From: Verrucomicrobiota bacterium
Lineage (GTDB): Bacteria; Verrucomicrobiota; Verrucomicrobiia; Opitutales; Opitutaceae
Reading direction: 5' to 3'
DNA: 13,310 bases
NCBI GenBank assembly: GCA_030916665.1
Contig: JAUPWC010000017.1
Location: 1 to 13,310 of the forward strand
Positions 1 through 7,171 of this stretch are shown here, piece by piece (within the stretch, counting starts at the first letter, position 1; every line of letters begins with the position of its first letter). The notes beneath the pieces are model-generated. The model had not been told where the DNA came from. It did no database searches and was given only the letters and a program-made list of their open reading frames with translations. The position numbers and the translations under genes were made by a program.

Positions 1-77
1 CGCCCGGTGAGGAAGGCCTCAAGGACACGATTGTGGTCGAGGCGATTTACCGCGCCGCGGCCAGCGGCAGGAAATAG
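1..77 (+). CDS. C-terminal tail of a probable Gfo/Idh/MocA-family NAD(P)-dependent oxidoreductase (partial)
   Basis: An open frame enters from the left edge and ends at the TAG at 75-77. Only 24 codons are visible. They end in VVEAIYRAAASGRK, which resembles the C-terminal helix of Gfo/Idh/MocA dehydrogenases, where a phrase like 'D..IVEAIYRSAASGR' commonly closes the protein. Members oxidise sugars, inositols or related polyols with NAD(P) and are usually cytoplasmic, although some Verrucomicrobia members are exported. The Rossmann domain and catalytic residues lie outside the window, so neither substrate nor location can be judged. It is the only gene reading rightward here and it converges on the decayed VOC gene. 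The family call rests on this short tail alone. Confidence 0.5.
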   Translation, partial: PGEEGLKDTIVVEAIYRAAASGRK

Positions 78-160
78 AAGGTTTAGGGAGAAACCTGAGC
101 CCTGAAGGGGTGACGGAGCGCTGCGCGGAGATGGCGAAGCAATCCTGAGGATGCAAAACC

Positions 161-570
161 TCACACCTTCGCCTTTGCGAGCGCGGCCTTGATCTTCGCG
201 ATGCCGATCTTGTGCATTTTCATCATGGTGGCGAAAGCGCGCCGGGCGGTCTTGCCGCTGGTGGCCATGGTGTCGGTGAGGACGCGAGGGGTGATCTGCC
301 AGTCGAGGCCTCACTTGTCCTTGCCGCAGCCGCAGTAGCTGGCATGGCCGCCATGCTTGATGATCTTGTACCAGTAACGGTCGGTCTCTTCCTGGGTGAC
401 GGTGGCGACCTGGAAGGAGAAGGCCTCGCTGTGCTTGAACCTCGGCCCGCCGTTGAGCCCGATGCACGGGATGCCAGGGAGGGTGAACTCGACCGTCAGG
501 ATCTGCCCTTTTTGCCCGAGGGGAAATCGGCCGGGGCCTTGTGGTCGGCTTTCACCCGGACAGCTGGATG
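161..570 (-). pseudogene. Decayed VOC-superfamily (PhnB / glyoxalase-like) gene: frameshift, in-frame stop, 5' part lost
   Basis: Read on the minus strand, three pieces join into one VOC/PhnB-like protein. Bases 514-555 give VKADHKAPADFPSGKKG. A one-base loss in the GGGCAAAAAGGGC tract (505-517) then shifts the frame. Bases 314-510 continue with LTVEFTLPGIPCIGLNGGP and a FKHSEAFSFQ stretch, both typical of the family. At 311-313 a TGA sits where relatives usually have an aromatic residue (CKDKWGLSWQ-type motif; here KDK, stop, GLDWQ). The same frame then stays open, with family-like GLDWQITPRVL, down to the TGA at 161-163. No family N-terminus (a 'FYtSIFpnS'-like segment) is found upstream of about 560 in any minus frame. 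With two lesions plus a missing start, this is a pseudogene rather than a sequencing slip. VOC proteins of this group are small cytoplasmic proteins of mostly unknown substrate. Confidence 0.8.
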
Positions 571-704
571 GGGCCACGGCGGCGGCGCTGCGGAAACTTG
601 GGCTGACAGGTGAGCAATTCACGGAGATCCCAACGGTTCCGCTGCGCCCGGCGTGGCAGGCCAATTGCGCGGCGAATAAAAGGCGGCTAAGGTCGGCTGC
701 GGGG

Positions 705-3122
705 CTATTGCAGGCGGGCGCGCAGGCCGTCGGGGAGGAGTGAGCGGGCGAGGGTGTGCAGTTTCTCGTCCTCGATCCGAAGGTTGAGGGCGCGGAGCAG
801 GACTTGGAAACGGTAGAGCGAGCCGACGGTCAGCGAACGCAGGCGCGCCTCGTCCATCAGGCTGAGGCAGATTTCCATTTCGCGGCGGGCGAACCCGGCC
901 TGCTTGCCCTGCATGAGCACGACGGCGAGGCTGACGCGGCGGTCCCAGCTCAGGTCGTGTTCCTCGCCGGCCTGATAGACGGAGAGGAGGGTCTTCAGCG
1001 TGGTCTGGAAACGCGCGGCATCACCGCGGGCCATCTCGATCTGGGCGAGGGCGGCGAGGGCGGGCAGGTTTTCGGGGTAGTTCACCAGCGCGGTGGCGGC
1101 GGAGAGGGCGAGCTGCCCTTGGTCGGTTTCCAGGAAATACTCGGCGAGACGGCTGACCGCGGTGGCGGCGTCCTGCTCCTCGGCGACCTCGAAGATGAAA
1201 ACGGTCTGGTTCTCGAAGCCGCCGACCGTGGGCAGCTGATAGGGCACGGGCAGCAGCCAGGGCGGCATGGCCCAGTTCTTCAGCGCGAAAACGAAAGAGT
1301 TTTCCGGGCGGCTCGTGAAAAGGCGGGCGTATTCCTCGAGGTAGTTGTCCCAGGTGGGCATCACGATGTGGGTCAGGCCGCGCTTGGCGATCAGCGCCTG
1401 GGCCTCCTCGGGCGTGGTGGCGCTGGCGATGCGGGCGGCGGCCTCGAGCGCGGGCTTGTTGGCGAGGTTGAGGCTGCCGAGAGCGTGCAGGTTGCCGTGG
1501 AAGGCGAGCGCGGTGGTGCGGAAAGGCGGCGCGAGTACCACGGGAGTCGTGCCGGTGCGCGCGGTCAGCCAGTGGGCGAGACTCCGCTCCATCAGGCCCT
1601 CGACCTCAAAAGCGGTCAGGGCGTTTTCGTAGCGGCTTTTCGGGATTGGCTTCTGGAACAGCAGACCCGGCAACAGGCACAGCCCGAGTGCAACCAGCCA
1701 GCCCGGCAGGCCAAGGCGTCCGGGCCGGCGCGCGAGGAGGGCGGTGCCGACGCTCAGCACCGCGAGCAACAGGCCGGTGACTGCCGCCCACCAGCGGAGC
1801 TGAAACCACGCAAACACCAGCGCCGGCAGCAGCGGCACCAGCACGAGCAGCAGGGCGGTGCGATCGCGCCCGCCGGTCGCGACCCGGAAAACAAGCGTCA
1901 GCGGCACCGCGAGCAGGCTGAGCGGCAGCAGCACGGCGATCAGCTGGAGCTTTGGGCCCTCCTGCCGCAGCCACGCGGGAAAATTTTCCGCCACGATGGC
2001 GAGGGGCAGGCTCGAGAGCCGCGTGCCGAAGACTTCGCGGCCTTTGAGCCACGGCTGGCTGGAATTCGCGAGGAAATAGCCCAGGGCGGCGAGGCCCAGC
2101 AGGGCGGCGAGCGCGCGCGACCGGCCGGACCAGCCGGCCCACGGCGCACGGCCGGTCCGCCAGTCATGGCCGAGCACGCTCAGTTCGGCGGAGCCGAGCC
2201 AAGCGAGGGCGGCGGCCGGGTGATTGCCCCCGAGTTTCCAGGCGATTTGGTCGGGGGCGTTTTCGATGAGCCACGCGGCGAGGCAGGTGGCGGCACCGGC
2301 GAAACCCCAGGAGCGCCAGAGGCGCGGAGACTCTTCGTCGGAGTCGCCGCGATGCAACGCGGCGGCGAGCAACGCCGCCAGCGCGAGCCCGCCCAGCACG
2401 GGCAACTGCACGAAGAAATTGACCCAGAGACCGAGGCCGCCGGCCACGCCGCCGGCGATCATCCAAGCGCGGCTGACGCGAACTTCCGGAGCGGAGGAAA
2501 GCCAGGCCGCGGCCGGCAGCAGCACGCTCGCCATGGCCAGCAGGAGGGACAGCCCCAGGCTGTCGGGCGCGCCGGGGATGAATGCGGAGGAAAACGGATA
2601 GAGCGTCGCTCCGCCGACGAGCCAGACCGCCGCCGGCCACGGGCCCGTTTTCCGCGCGAGCAGCACGCCGCCCGCGACGAGCGCGAGCGCGAGCAGGAGC
2701 GGATCGGCGAAAAGGGCGGCGCGCTCCACGGCCAGCGGGAGCGAACCGCCCCCCGTGATTTGCCGGAGTTTGGCGGCGCCAGCCAGCCACCAGCGGTAGG
2801 GCGAGGGCGTGCTCACGGAACGCGGCTCCACCGCGTTGTCGTAGCGGACCTGGCGCAGCCGCAGTTCGCCCGTGGCGAGCATCTGCTGCGTTTCCATGAT
2901 CCATTGGTAGCTGTCGTTGTTGTGCTCCGAGGCGATCAGCCAGCGGCGGTTGCCCGCCCAGCCGGTGGCGCTGGCGGGATCGGGCGTGGCGAGTTCCGCG
3001 CCGAGTTGGCTGACGTGCTCGATCCGTTCGCGGCGGCCTTGGCAGAACCAGCCGAGCAGCACCAGGGAGAGGGCGAAGGCCGGCAGGAGCACGGTCAGGA
3101 TGGGGCGGGCGAACAGCTTCAT
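705..3122 (-). CDS. GT-C-like polytopic membrane protein (oligosaccharyltransferase STT3-like) with C-terminal helical repeat region
   Basis: 805 aa. An N-terminal membrane anchor (about residues 5-25) is followed by a loop with HNNDSYQWIMETQ (67-79) and YDNAVEPRSVSTPSPYRWW (94-112). About ten more hydrophobic segments follow to around residue 480. A second acidic loop motif, PGAPDSLGL (183-191), and NAPDQ followed by GGNHPAAALAWLG lie further on. This order, with an Asp in the first outer loop and another PD-type motif in a later loop, resembles GT-C enzymes of the STT3 type, which transfer sugars from polyprenyl carriers on the outer face of the inner membrane. Relatives often have PDHHGL where this protein has PDSLGL, so activity is uncertain. 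The last 150 or so residues are soluble, Ala/Leu-rich and helical, like TPR repeats. It starts about 150 bp past the receptor gene's terminator, so it is probably a separate unit. It could equally be a glycosyltransferase of the ArnT/PMT group. Confidence 0.6.
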   Translation of the reverse strand: MKLFARPILTVLLPAFALSLVLLGWFCQGRRERIEHVSQLGAELATPDPASATGWAGNRRWLIASEHNNDSYQWIMETQQMLATGELRLRQVRYDNAVEPRSVSTPSPYRWWLAGAAKLRQITGGGSLPLAVERAALFADPLLLALALVAGGVLLARKTGPWPAAVWLVGGATLYPFSSAFIPGAPDSLGLSLLLAMASVLLPAAAWLSSAPEVRVSRAWMIAGGVAGGLGLWVNFFVQLPVLGGLALAALLAAALHRGDSDEESPRLWRSWGFAGAATCLAAWLIENAPDQIAWKLGGNHPAAALAWLGSAELSVLGHDWRTGRAPWAGWSGRSRALAALLGLAALGYFLANSSQPWLKGREVFGTRLSSLPLAIVAENFPAWLRQEGPKLQLIAVLLPLSLLAVPLTLVFRVATGGRDRTALLLVLVPLLPALVFAWFQLRWWAAVTGLLLAVLSVGTALLARRPGRLGLPGWLVALGLCLLPGLLFQKPIPKSRYENALTAFEVEGLMERSLAHWLTARTGTTPVVLAPPFRTTALAFHGNLHALGSLNLANKPALEAAARIASATTPEEAQALIAKRGLTHIVMPTWDNYLEEYARLFTSRPENSFVFALKNWAMPPWLLPVPYQLPTVGGFENQTVFIFEVAEEQDAATAVSRLAEYFLETDQGQLALSAATALVNYPENLPALAALAQIEMARGDAARFQTTLKTLLSVYQAGEEHDLSWDRRVSLAVVLMQGKQAGFARREMEICLSLMDEARLRSLTVGSLYRFQVLLRALNLRIEDEKLHTLARSLLPDGLRARLQ

Positions 3123-3198
3123 CGGCGGGACGGAAAGGGTGCGAAAAACAACCAGCGCGGGAGCGGAAGGGCAAGCCCCCGGGAGGGAAACAGGAAGG

Positions 3199-3229
3199 AA
3201 CCGCGCGGTCGCTGCGCTCCAGCGCGGTT
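3199..3229. repeat. Imperfect REP-like inverted repeat in the gap before the GT-C gene
   Basis: AACCGCGC at 3199-3206 is exactly matched by its reverse complement GCGCGGTT at 3222-3229. The 15-base spacer itself contains GCGCTCCAGCGC. No T-run follows on either strand, so it does not look like an intrinsic terminator. It lies between the receptor terminator and the start of the GT-C gene. It may be a REP-type intergenic palindrome or a structured leader. Only one copy is visible here. Confidence 0.45.
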
Positions 3230-3273
3230 ACTGGAAAACCGAAGCTGTCCTGCGACCGCCGGCTGATCGGGAC

Positions 3274-3304
3274 AAAAAAATGGCGCCGGGGTGAGCCGGC
3301 GCCA
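3274..3304 (-). terminator. Intrinsic terminator of the TonB-dependent receptor gene
   Basis: TGGCGCCGG (3281-3289) and CCGGCGCCA (3296-3304) form a perfect 9-bp stem with a 6-base loop. On the minus strand the stem is followed at once by seven T (3280-3274). It begins 24 bases after the receptor stop codon (3328-3330), which is ideal placement for rho-independent termination of that gene. Confidence 0.93.
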
Positions 3305-3327
3305 CGAGAGGTTGGACTAGACGTCGA

Positions 3328-6300
3328 TCAGAACTCGAACGTGTTGGTCAGCTGCCACGACATGCCCTCGCTGATACGCGAGAGGCCGCGGGAACCGTCG
3401 GGTTGGACGCTCACCGGCACGAGCCCGGTGGATTCGCCGACGTTGCGGAGGTTCACCTGACCGCGCCAGTTGATCTTGTCGGTCAGCTTGCGCGAGTAAC
3501 CGAACCACAGGTCGAAGTGCTTGTCGGTCGGTCCATACCACGGCTTGCTGATATCGAGCGTGCCAGCCGTCGTGCTGTATTGGTAACCGATGATGCGCTT
3601 GTCTTCCCAACGGTAGGCACCGCCGATGTAACCGCCCTTGAGGCGGCCTTCGTCGAAGCTGTAGGTCGTGATGAGGTTGAAGCGCCACGGGGCGATTTCC
3701 GGAGCCGAGCTGCCTTCCTGGGCGCGCAGCACCTTATACGGAGCCACGATGTTGTCGCGCCAGTAGTTGCGGAAGCTGTTGTTCGGGTCGGTGCCCCAGA
3801 GGCGGAGGTCGCCGGCCGGACCAGCGAGGAACTTGGTGTAGGTGTCCATGAAGCTCACGATGGTCGGGCTGAGCGCGATGCGCGATGCCGTGGTCTTGGA
3901 AGCATTCAGGGTCAGGTTCCAGTTTTTCAGCGGCTTGGCCGTCAGTTCGAACTCGATGCCTTCGGAGGCGGTGTCCACCGAGGCGACCGGGCCGGCGCCC
4001 GTGCTCTTCAGTCGACCCTGGTAGGCCGGCTGGATGGCGAGGTTGTCGGGGTTGTAACCGGGCCAGGCCGTGAGCGGGTTGGCGCTCTTGAACTTGGTGA
4101 CGTCGATGTCGATGCCGTAGGCGTCAAAGAATTCCGGTCCGAACGGGAAGTTCTGGAGGAAGTCGTTGATCGCGGCCTTCTGTTTGACGACCTCGGGATT
4201 GGTATCATAGCCAGGAGTGCCCGGCTGAACCGAACCATATTCGCCATCGGCGGCGCGTCCGGCATAGTTCCAATACCACTGGCGGCCGTCGTTGCGACCG
4301 GCAAGGCCTTCGCGGTTGGCGAGGGCGAAGGTCGCTTCCCACGCGGGAACGGCCCAGATGTAGTAGAGCGACCCGGAGAAACCGGCGCTGTCGGCGGCCA
4401 GGGTGGCATTGCTGAGTTTGGTCTCATACCAGTTCACCTTCAGCGACAGCTTGTCGTTGAGGGTGTTGATCACGAAACCGTAGTCCTTTGTCTGGCCCTG
4501 GGGGTTCGGGACGATGTTGCCGAAGACGTCGCCGCGGGGGGCGTCGGCCTTGAAGTTGCTCGAGCGGTTGTAGAACAGGCTGATCGAGGTGTTGCCCGGC
4601 AGCTTTTCACTCCAGCTCTTCGGCATGTGGAGCACGCCGCCCCAGCTCTTGCTCTCACCGGCGGCGGTGTTCATCGGGTGGACCGCCGGGTCGATCATGT
4701 AGTTCATGCTGGCCACGGAGCTGATCGGATCCTTGGGGGCGGAGGCCGAGATGTTGGAGACCTCGTCACGGCGCCAGCCGAAGACCGGGACGAACAGGCC
4801 ATCGAGCATGTAGCCCTGCCAGGTGATGCCCTTGGACTTGATCACGTTCTTGCTCTTGGTGCCGTCGCTGTAGAGCTGGTCGAGGTCGCCCTTGTCCGCG
4901 TTCATGACGCGGATGTTGCGGTAGGACCAGCCATAGTAGTTGGCGGGGTTTTCGGACTGCGTGGAGGTGTTGACCACGTTGTTCTGACCCTTCGTGGCGC
5001 CGGGACCCTGGCTCATGAAGGTGTAGGGATCGGCGGGGTTGACGCCCAGTGTCGTGTTCCAGCGCGAGTCGAAATAACGGGCGTTCACCACTTCGGGCGG
5101 CTGCTGGTAGCCGGTGACGGCGCTCAGGTCGAGGCCGGCGGCGTTGCTGCGGCCGCGGAGGTCGGGTCCGATGTAGGTGATGAAGTTGATCTGACGGCCG
5201 TTGTCGATGATCGGGCTGGGATTCGGGATGCCGTTCTGGCCGTTCTGGTTGATCAGCTGCGAATAGAGCGGCTCGGTGGCGAGCTGGGTCCAGCCGCGGG
5301 TCTCGCTGCGCTTCGTGTCCTTGGAGACGAGACCGGTGATGACGTGGCGGCCGAGGAAGTTCGTCAGGAAGTTTTTGCCGAAGAACTTCTCGGTGCGGAC
5401 TTCGCCGGTGGCGGTGAAGCGGATGCTGTCGCGGTCGATGAAGGTCGCGGTGTTGCCGTATTGGCTGTTGTTCGAGACGAAGGGCCGGCCGACGTTGGGA
5501 TTCACGCCCCCACCGATGAGGTGGGTGTTGATGTCCACGCCGATGACATACTGGTCGCCGCCGAGGAAGCCGACCTGGCCGTCGTCGTAGCGCTGGTAGT
5601 CATAGACGAGCTCCATGCCGAACTGGCCGTCGAACAAGGTCTGGGCGGCGGAGATATTGCCCGAGTCCCAGCTCTGCCACTCGCGCTTGTTCGGGCCGTC
5701 GATGAGCTTTTCGTAGAAGTTGAACACCGAGGGATCGTCCATCGAGATGTTGACGTAGTAGGAGCCGCCGACGGCGCCGGAGGCGCGCTTGTAGGCGTTG
5801 TTGGTGTTCAGCGCGAAGTAGCGGAAGAACGGGATGCCGTTGATGCTGTTGTCGAGGGCGCCGGAGGAGTTGATGCCGCCGACGGTGGTGTATTCCGCCT
5901 GGATGGCGCGGCTGGCGTTGCCGGTCGTCGGGTTGTCGTAGTGGATCGCGAGCGTCGGGCCATACTGGCGGCCGATGAAGGACTCGTTGAAGAGCGCCTG
6001 GAGGCCGAAGTTGGTGGCATTGTCGATGTTCGGGTTCAGCGTCAGCTTGTTGGCGTAGGTGAACCACGGGGTGAGGCCGTCGATCGGGGGCAGGGAGCGT
6101 GGGCGGTTGGCGCTGACGTTGCCCTGCTCGTAGTTGGCGCGGATGGTGGTCTCGCTGCCTTCGCCGAAGATTTTGGGCGAATAGCGCAGCGCACCGAACA
6201 CGCGGCGGTCGTGGTTGTAAGCGTGGTCCTGCTCGAACTTCGACTTGTCGTCGAGGAGCGAGAGGCGCACGGCCAGCTCGTTCTTCAGCACGACGTAGTT

Positions 6301-6969
6301 GAAGTCGGCCGAATTGCGCAGGGAGCCCCACTTGTCGATGCGGTTCTCGATCTTGTTGGAGTTCCGGAACGCGGCCGTGTTGAGGCTGGTGTTGATGATA
6401 CCGGCGGGGCTGCCGACGCCGAAGAGGATCGAGTTGGGTCCGCGCTGGAGATCGACGCGGCCGACATTGTAGCCGTCCCACGGGATTTCGGTGAGGAAGT
6501 AGTCGCGGGTGTTGTCGGCCGAGTCGAGACCGCGGACGCGGGTGTTGTTGCTCGGGCGGAGCAGATTGCCCGCCTCGTTGTAGGTCGCGCCGCCGCCGGC
6601 GCCGGAGAAGTTGCCCCGGATGCCGCCGACCTCGGTGTTCGTTGTGTAGACGAGGAGGTCTTCCGATTTGCGCGCGCCGGTGTCCTGCAGGAACTGCTGG
6701 GTGACGACGCTGATGGCGGAGGCGACGTCACGAAGCTCAGTGCGGACGCGGGTGCCGGCGAGCGTGCTCTTGGCCGCATAGCCGTCGGCGTCTTCGGAGG
6801 CATCGACGACGAAGGGAGACAGCACGAGCGTCTCCTCCGACTCTTCTGTATTTTGGCCCGTGGTGGCAGGGGCAGTAGTTTGCGCGTCGAGGCGCAACAC
6901 GGAGGCAAGACAAAGCGCGGTCGTGCCAATAATGGCACGCGACCGCACGGTCAGGCGTTTCATGGTCAT
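3328..6969 (-). CDS. TonB-dependent outer-membrane receptor, probably for oligosaccharide uptake
   Basis: 1213 aa. A signal peptide covers about residues 1-30 (basic start, hydrophobic core, LDA|Q-like cleavage site). A TonB-box-like segment TLVLSPFVV (47-55) follows. The plug domain (about 75-200) contains VRGLDSADNTRDYF and the signature RVDLQRGPNSILFGVGSPAG (171-190). The rest is a long beta-barrel rich in aromatic/Asn/Gly strands and ends in the terminal phenylalanine expected for outer-membrane insertion (TNTFEF). There is no N-terminal carboxypeptidase-like domain and no SusD neighbour, so it is not a SusC/SusD pair but a stand-alone receptor, larger than the usual 700-1000 aa. Two start codons are possible: 6969 (MTMKRLT) or 6963 (MKRLT). 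Neither has a clear Shine-Dalgarno sequence. It has its own promoter region and terminator and sits directly downstream of the XylR-type regulator, which suggests control by it. The transported ligand is inferred from neighbouring glycosidases. Confidence 0.93.
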   Translation of the reverse strand: MTMKRLTVRSRAIIGTTALCLASVLRLDAQTTAPATTGQNTEESEETLVLSPFVVDASEDADGYAAKSTLAGTRVRTELRDVASAISVVTQQFLQDTGARKSEDLLVYTTNTEVGGIRGNFSGAGGGATYNEAGNLLRPSNNTRVRGLDSADNTRDYFLTEIPWDGYNVGRVDLQRGPNSILFGVGSPAGIINTSLNTAAFRNSNKIENRIDKWGSLRNSADFNYVVLKNELAVRLSLLDDKSKFEQDHAYNHDRRVFGALRYSPKIFGEGSETTIRANYEQGNVSANRPRSLPPIDGLTPWFTYANKLTLNPNIDNATNFGLQALFNESFIGRQYGPTLAIHYDNPTTGNASRAIQAEYTTVGGINSSGALDNSINGIPFFRYFALNTNNAYKRASGAVGGSYYVNISMDDPSVFNFYEKLIDGPNKREWQSWDSGNISAAQTLFDGQFGMELVYDYQRYDDGQVGFLGGDQYVIGVDINTHLIGGGVNPNVGRPFVSNNSQYGNTATFIDRDSIRFTATGEVRTEKFFGKNFLTNFLGRHVITGLVSKDTKRSETRGWTQLATEPLYSQLINQNGQNGIPNPSPIIDNGRQINFITYIGPDLRGRSNAAGLDLSAVTGYQQPPEVVNARYFDSRWNTTLGVNPADPYTFMSQGPGATKGQNNVVNTSTQSENPANYYGWSYRNIRVMNADKGDLDQLYSDGTKSKNVIKSKGITWQGYMLDGLFVPVFGWRRDEVSNISASAPKDPISSVASMNYMIDPAVHPMNTAAGESKSWGGVLHMPKSWSEKLPGNTSISLFYNRSSNFKADAPRGDVFGNIVPNPQGQTKDYGFVINTLNDKLSLKVNWYETKLSNATLAADSAGFSGSLYYIWAVPAWEATFALANREGLAGRNDGRQWYWNYAGRAADGEYGSVQPGTPGYDTNPEVVKQKAAINDFLQNFPFGPEFFDAYGIDIDVTKFKSANPLTAWPGYNPDNLAIQPAYQGRLKSTGAGPVASVDTASEGIEFELTAKPLKNWNLTLNASKTTASRIALSPTIVSFMDTYTKFLAGPAGDLRLWGTDPNNSFRNYWRDNIVAPYKVLRAQEGSSAPEIAPWRFNLITTYSFDEGRLKGGYIGGAYRWEDKRIIGYQYSTTAGTLDISKPWYGPTDKHFDLWFGYSRKLTDKINWRGQVNLRNVGESTGLVPVSVQPDGSRGLSRISEGMSWQLTNTFEF

Positions 6970-6990
6970 ATTTGGGTTAGGGGATTAAGA

Positions 6991-7005
6991 CGGCTATAGT
7001 AGCCG
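6991..7005. promoter_or_regulatory. Candidate operator: perfect dyad in the receptor gene leader
   Basis: CGGCTA (6991-6996) and TAGCCG (7000-7005) form a perfect 6-bp dyad around a 3-base centre, 22 bases upstream of the receptor start. In addition, TATAGTAG at 6996-7003 recurs inverted as CTACTATA at 7044-7051, the second copy overlapping the proposed -10 box. Paired inverted sites around a promoter fit binding by a dimeric regulator such as the neighbouring XylR-type protein, but AraC-domain proteins often use direct half-sites, so the partner is a guess. Confidence 0.35.
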
Positions 7006-7045
7006 CCACTAGGCGCCATTTAGGGGATGGCATCGAAGTGGATCT

Positions 7046-7074
7046 ACTATACTGCCCCCATCGTCCGGTGGAAA
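7046..7074 (-). promoter_or_regulatory. Candidate sigma70-type promoter for the TonB-dependent receptor gene
   Basis: On the minus strand, TTTCCA (7074-7069, 4 of 6 to the -35 consensus) and TATAGT (7051-7046, 5 of 6 to the -10 consensus) are separated by exactly 17 bases. Transcription would begin near 7039 and give a leader of about 70 bases. The rest of the 202-bp gap between regulator and receptor is less GC-rich than the genes around it. No convincing terminator for the regulator was seen, so read-through from it is also possible. Confidence 0.4.
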
Positions 7075-7171
7075 TGAGAATCGTTGCCGGGGTCTTAATA
7101 CATATTCCCCAGGGATTTTGTCGGCCGCACCACGCCGTTTTACTAGGCGACAACCCGAGCACTCCCGCGGC

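Noticed and set aside
78..160. Terminator for the first gene (GGTTT...AAACC at about 80-95 and GAGG...CCTC at about 147-162)
   Set aside because: Stems are only 4-5 bp and no T-run follows on the plus strand, so there is no convincing intrinsic terminator.
311..664. A simple 117-aa minus-strand gene starting at 664
   Set aside because: Its first 55 or so residues have no family resemblance, the true upstream VOC text is in another frame, and the coding text continues past its stop. It is part of a pseudogene.
671..704. Terminator after the GT-C gene
   Set aside because: The short T-rich stretch on the minus strand (near 677-681) lacks a proper GC stem before it.
756..3266. An 836-codon plus-strand open frame antisense to the GT-C gene
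   Set aside because: Extremely Arg/Glu/Gln/Gly-rich and without family features, while the minus strand shows ordered membrane segments. GC-rich shadow frame.
3403..6999. A 1198-codon open frame on the plus strand covering the whole receptor gene
   Set aside because: Translation is low-complexity Val/Glu/Gly/Asp/Arg-rich text with no domain or membrane pattern. It is the mirror of the receptor's codon bias; the minus strand has signal peptide, plug signature and terminal Phe.
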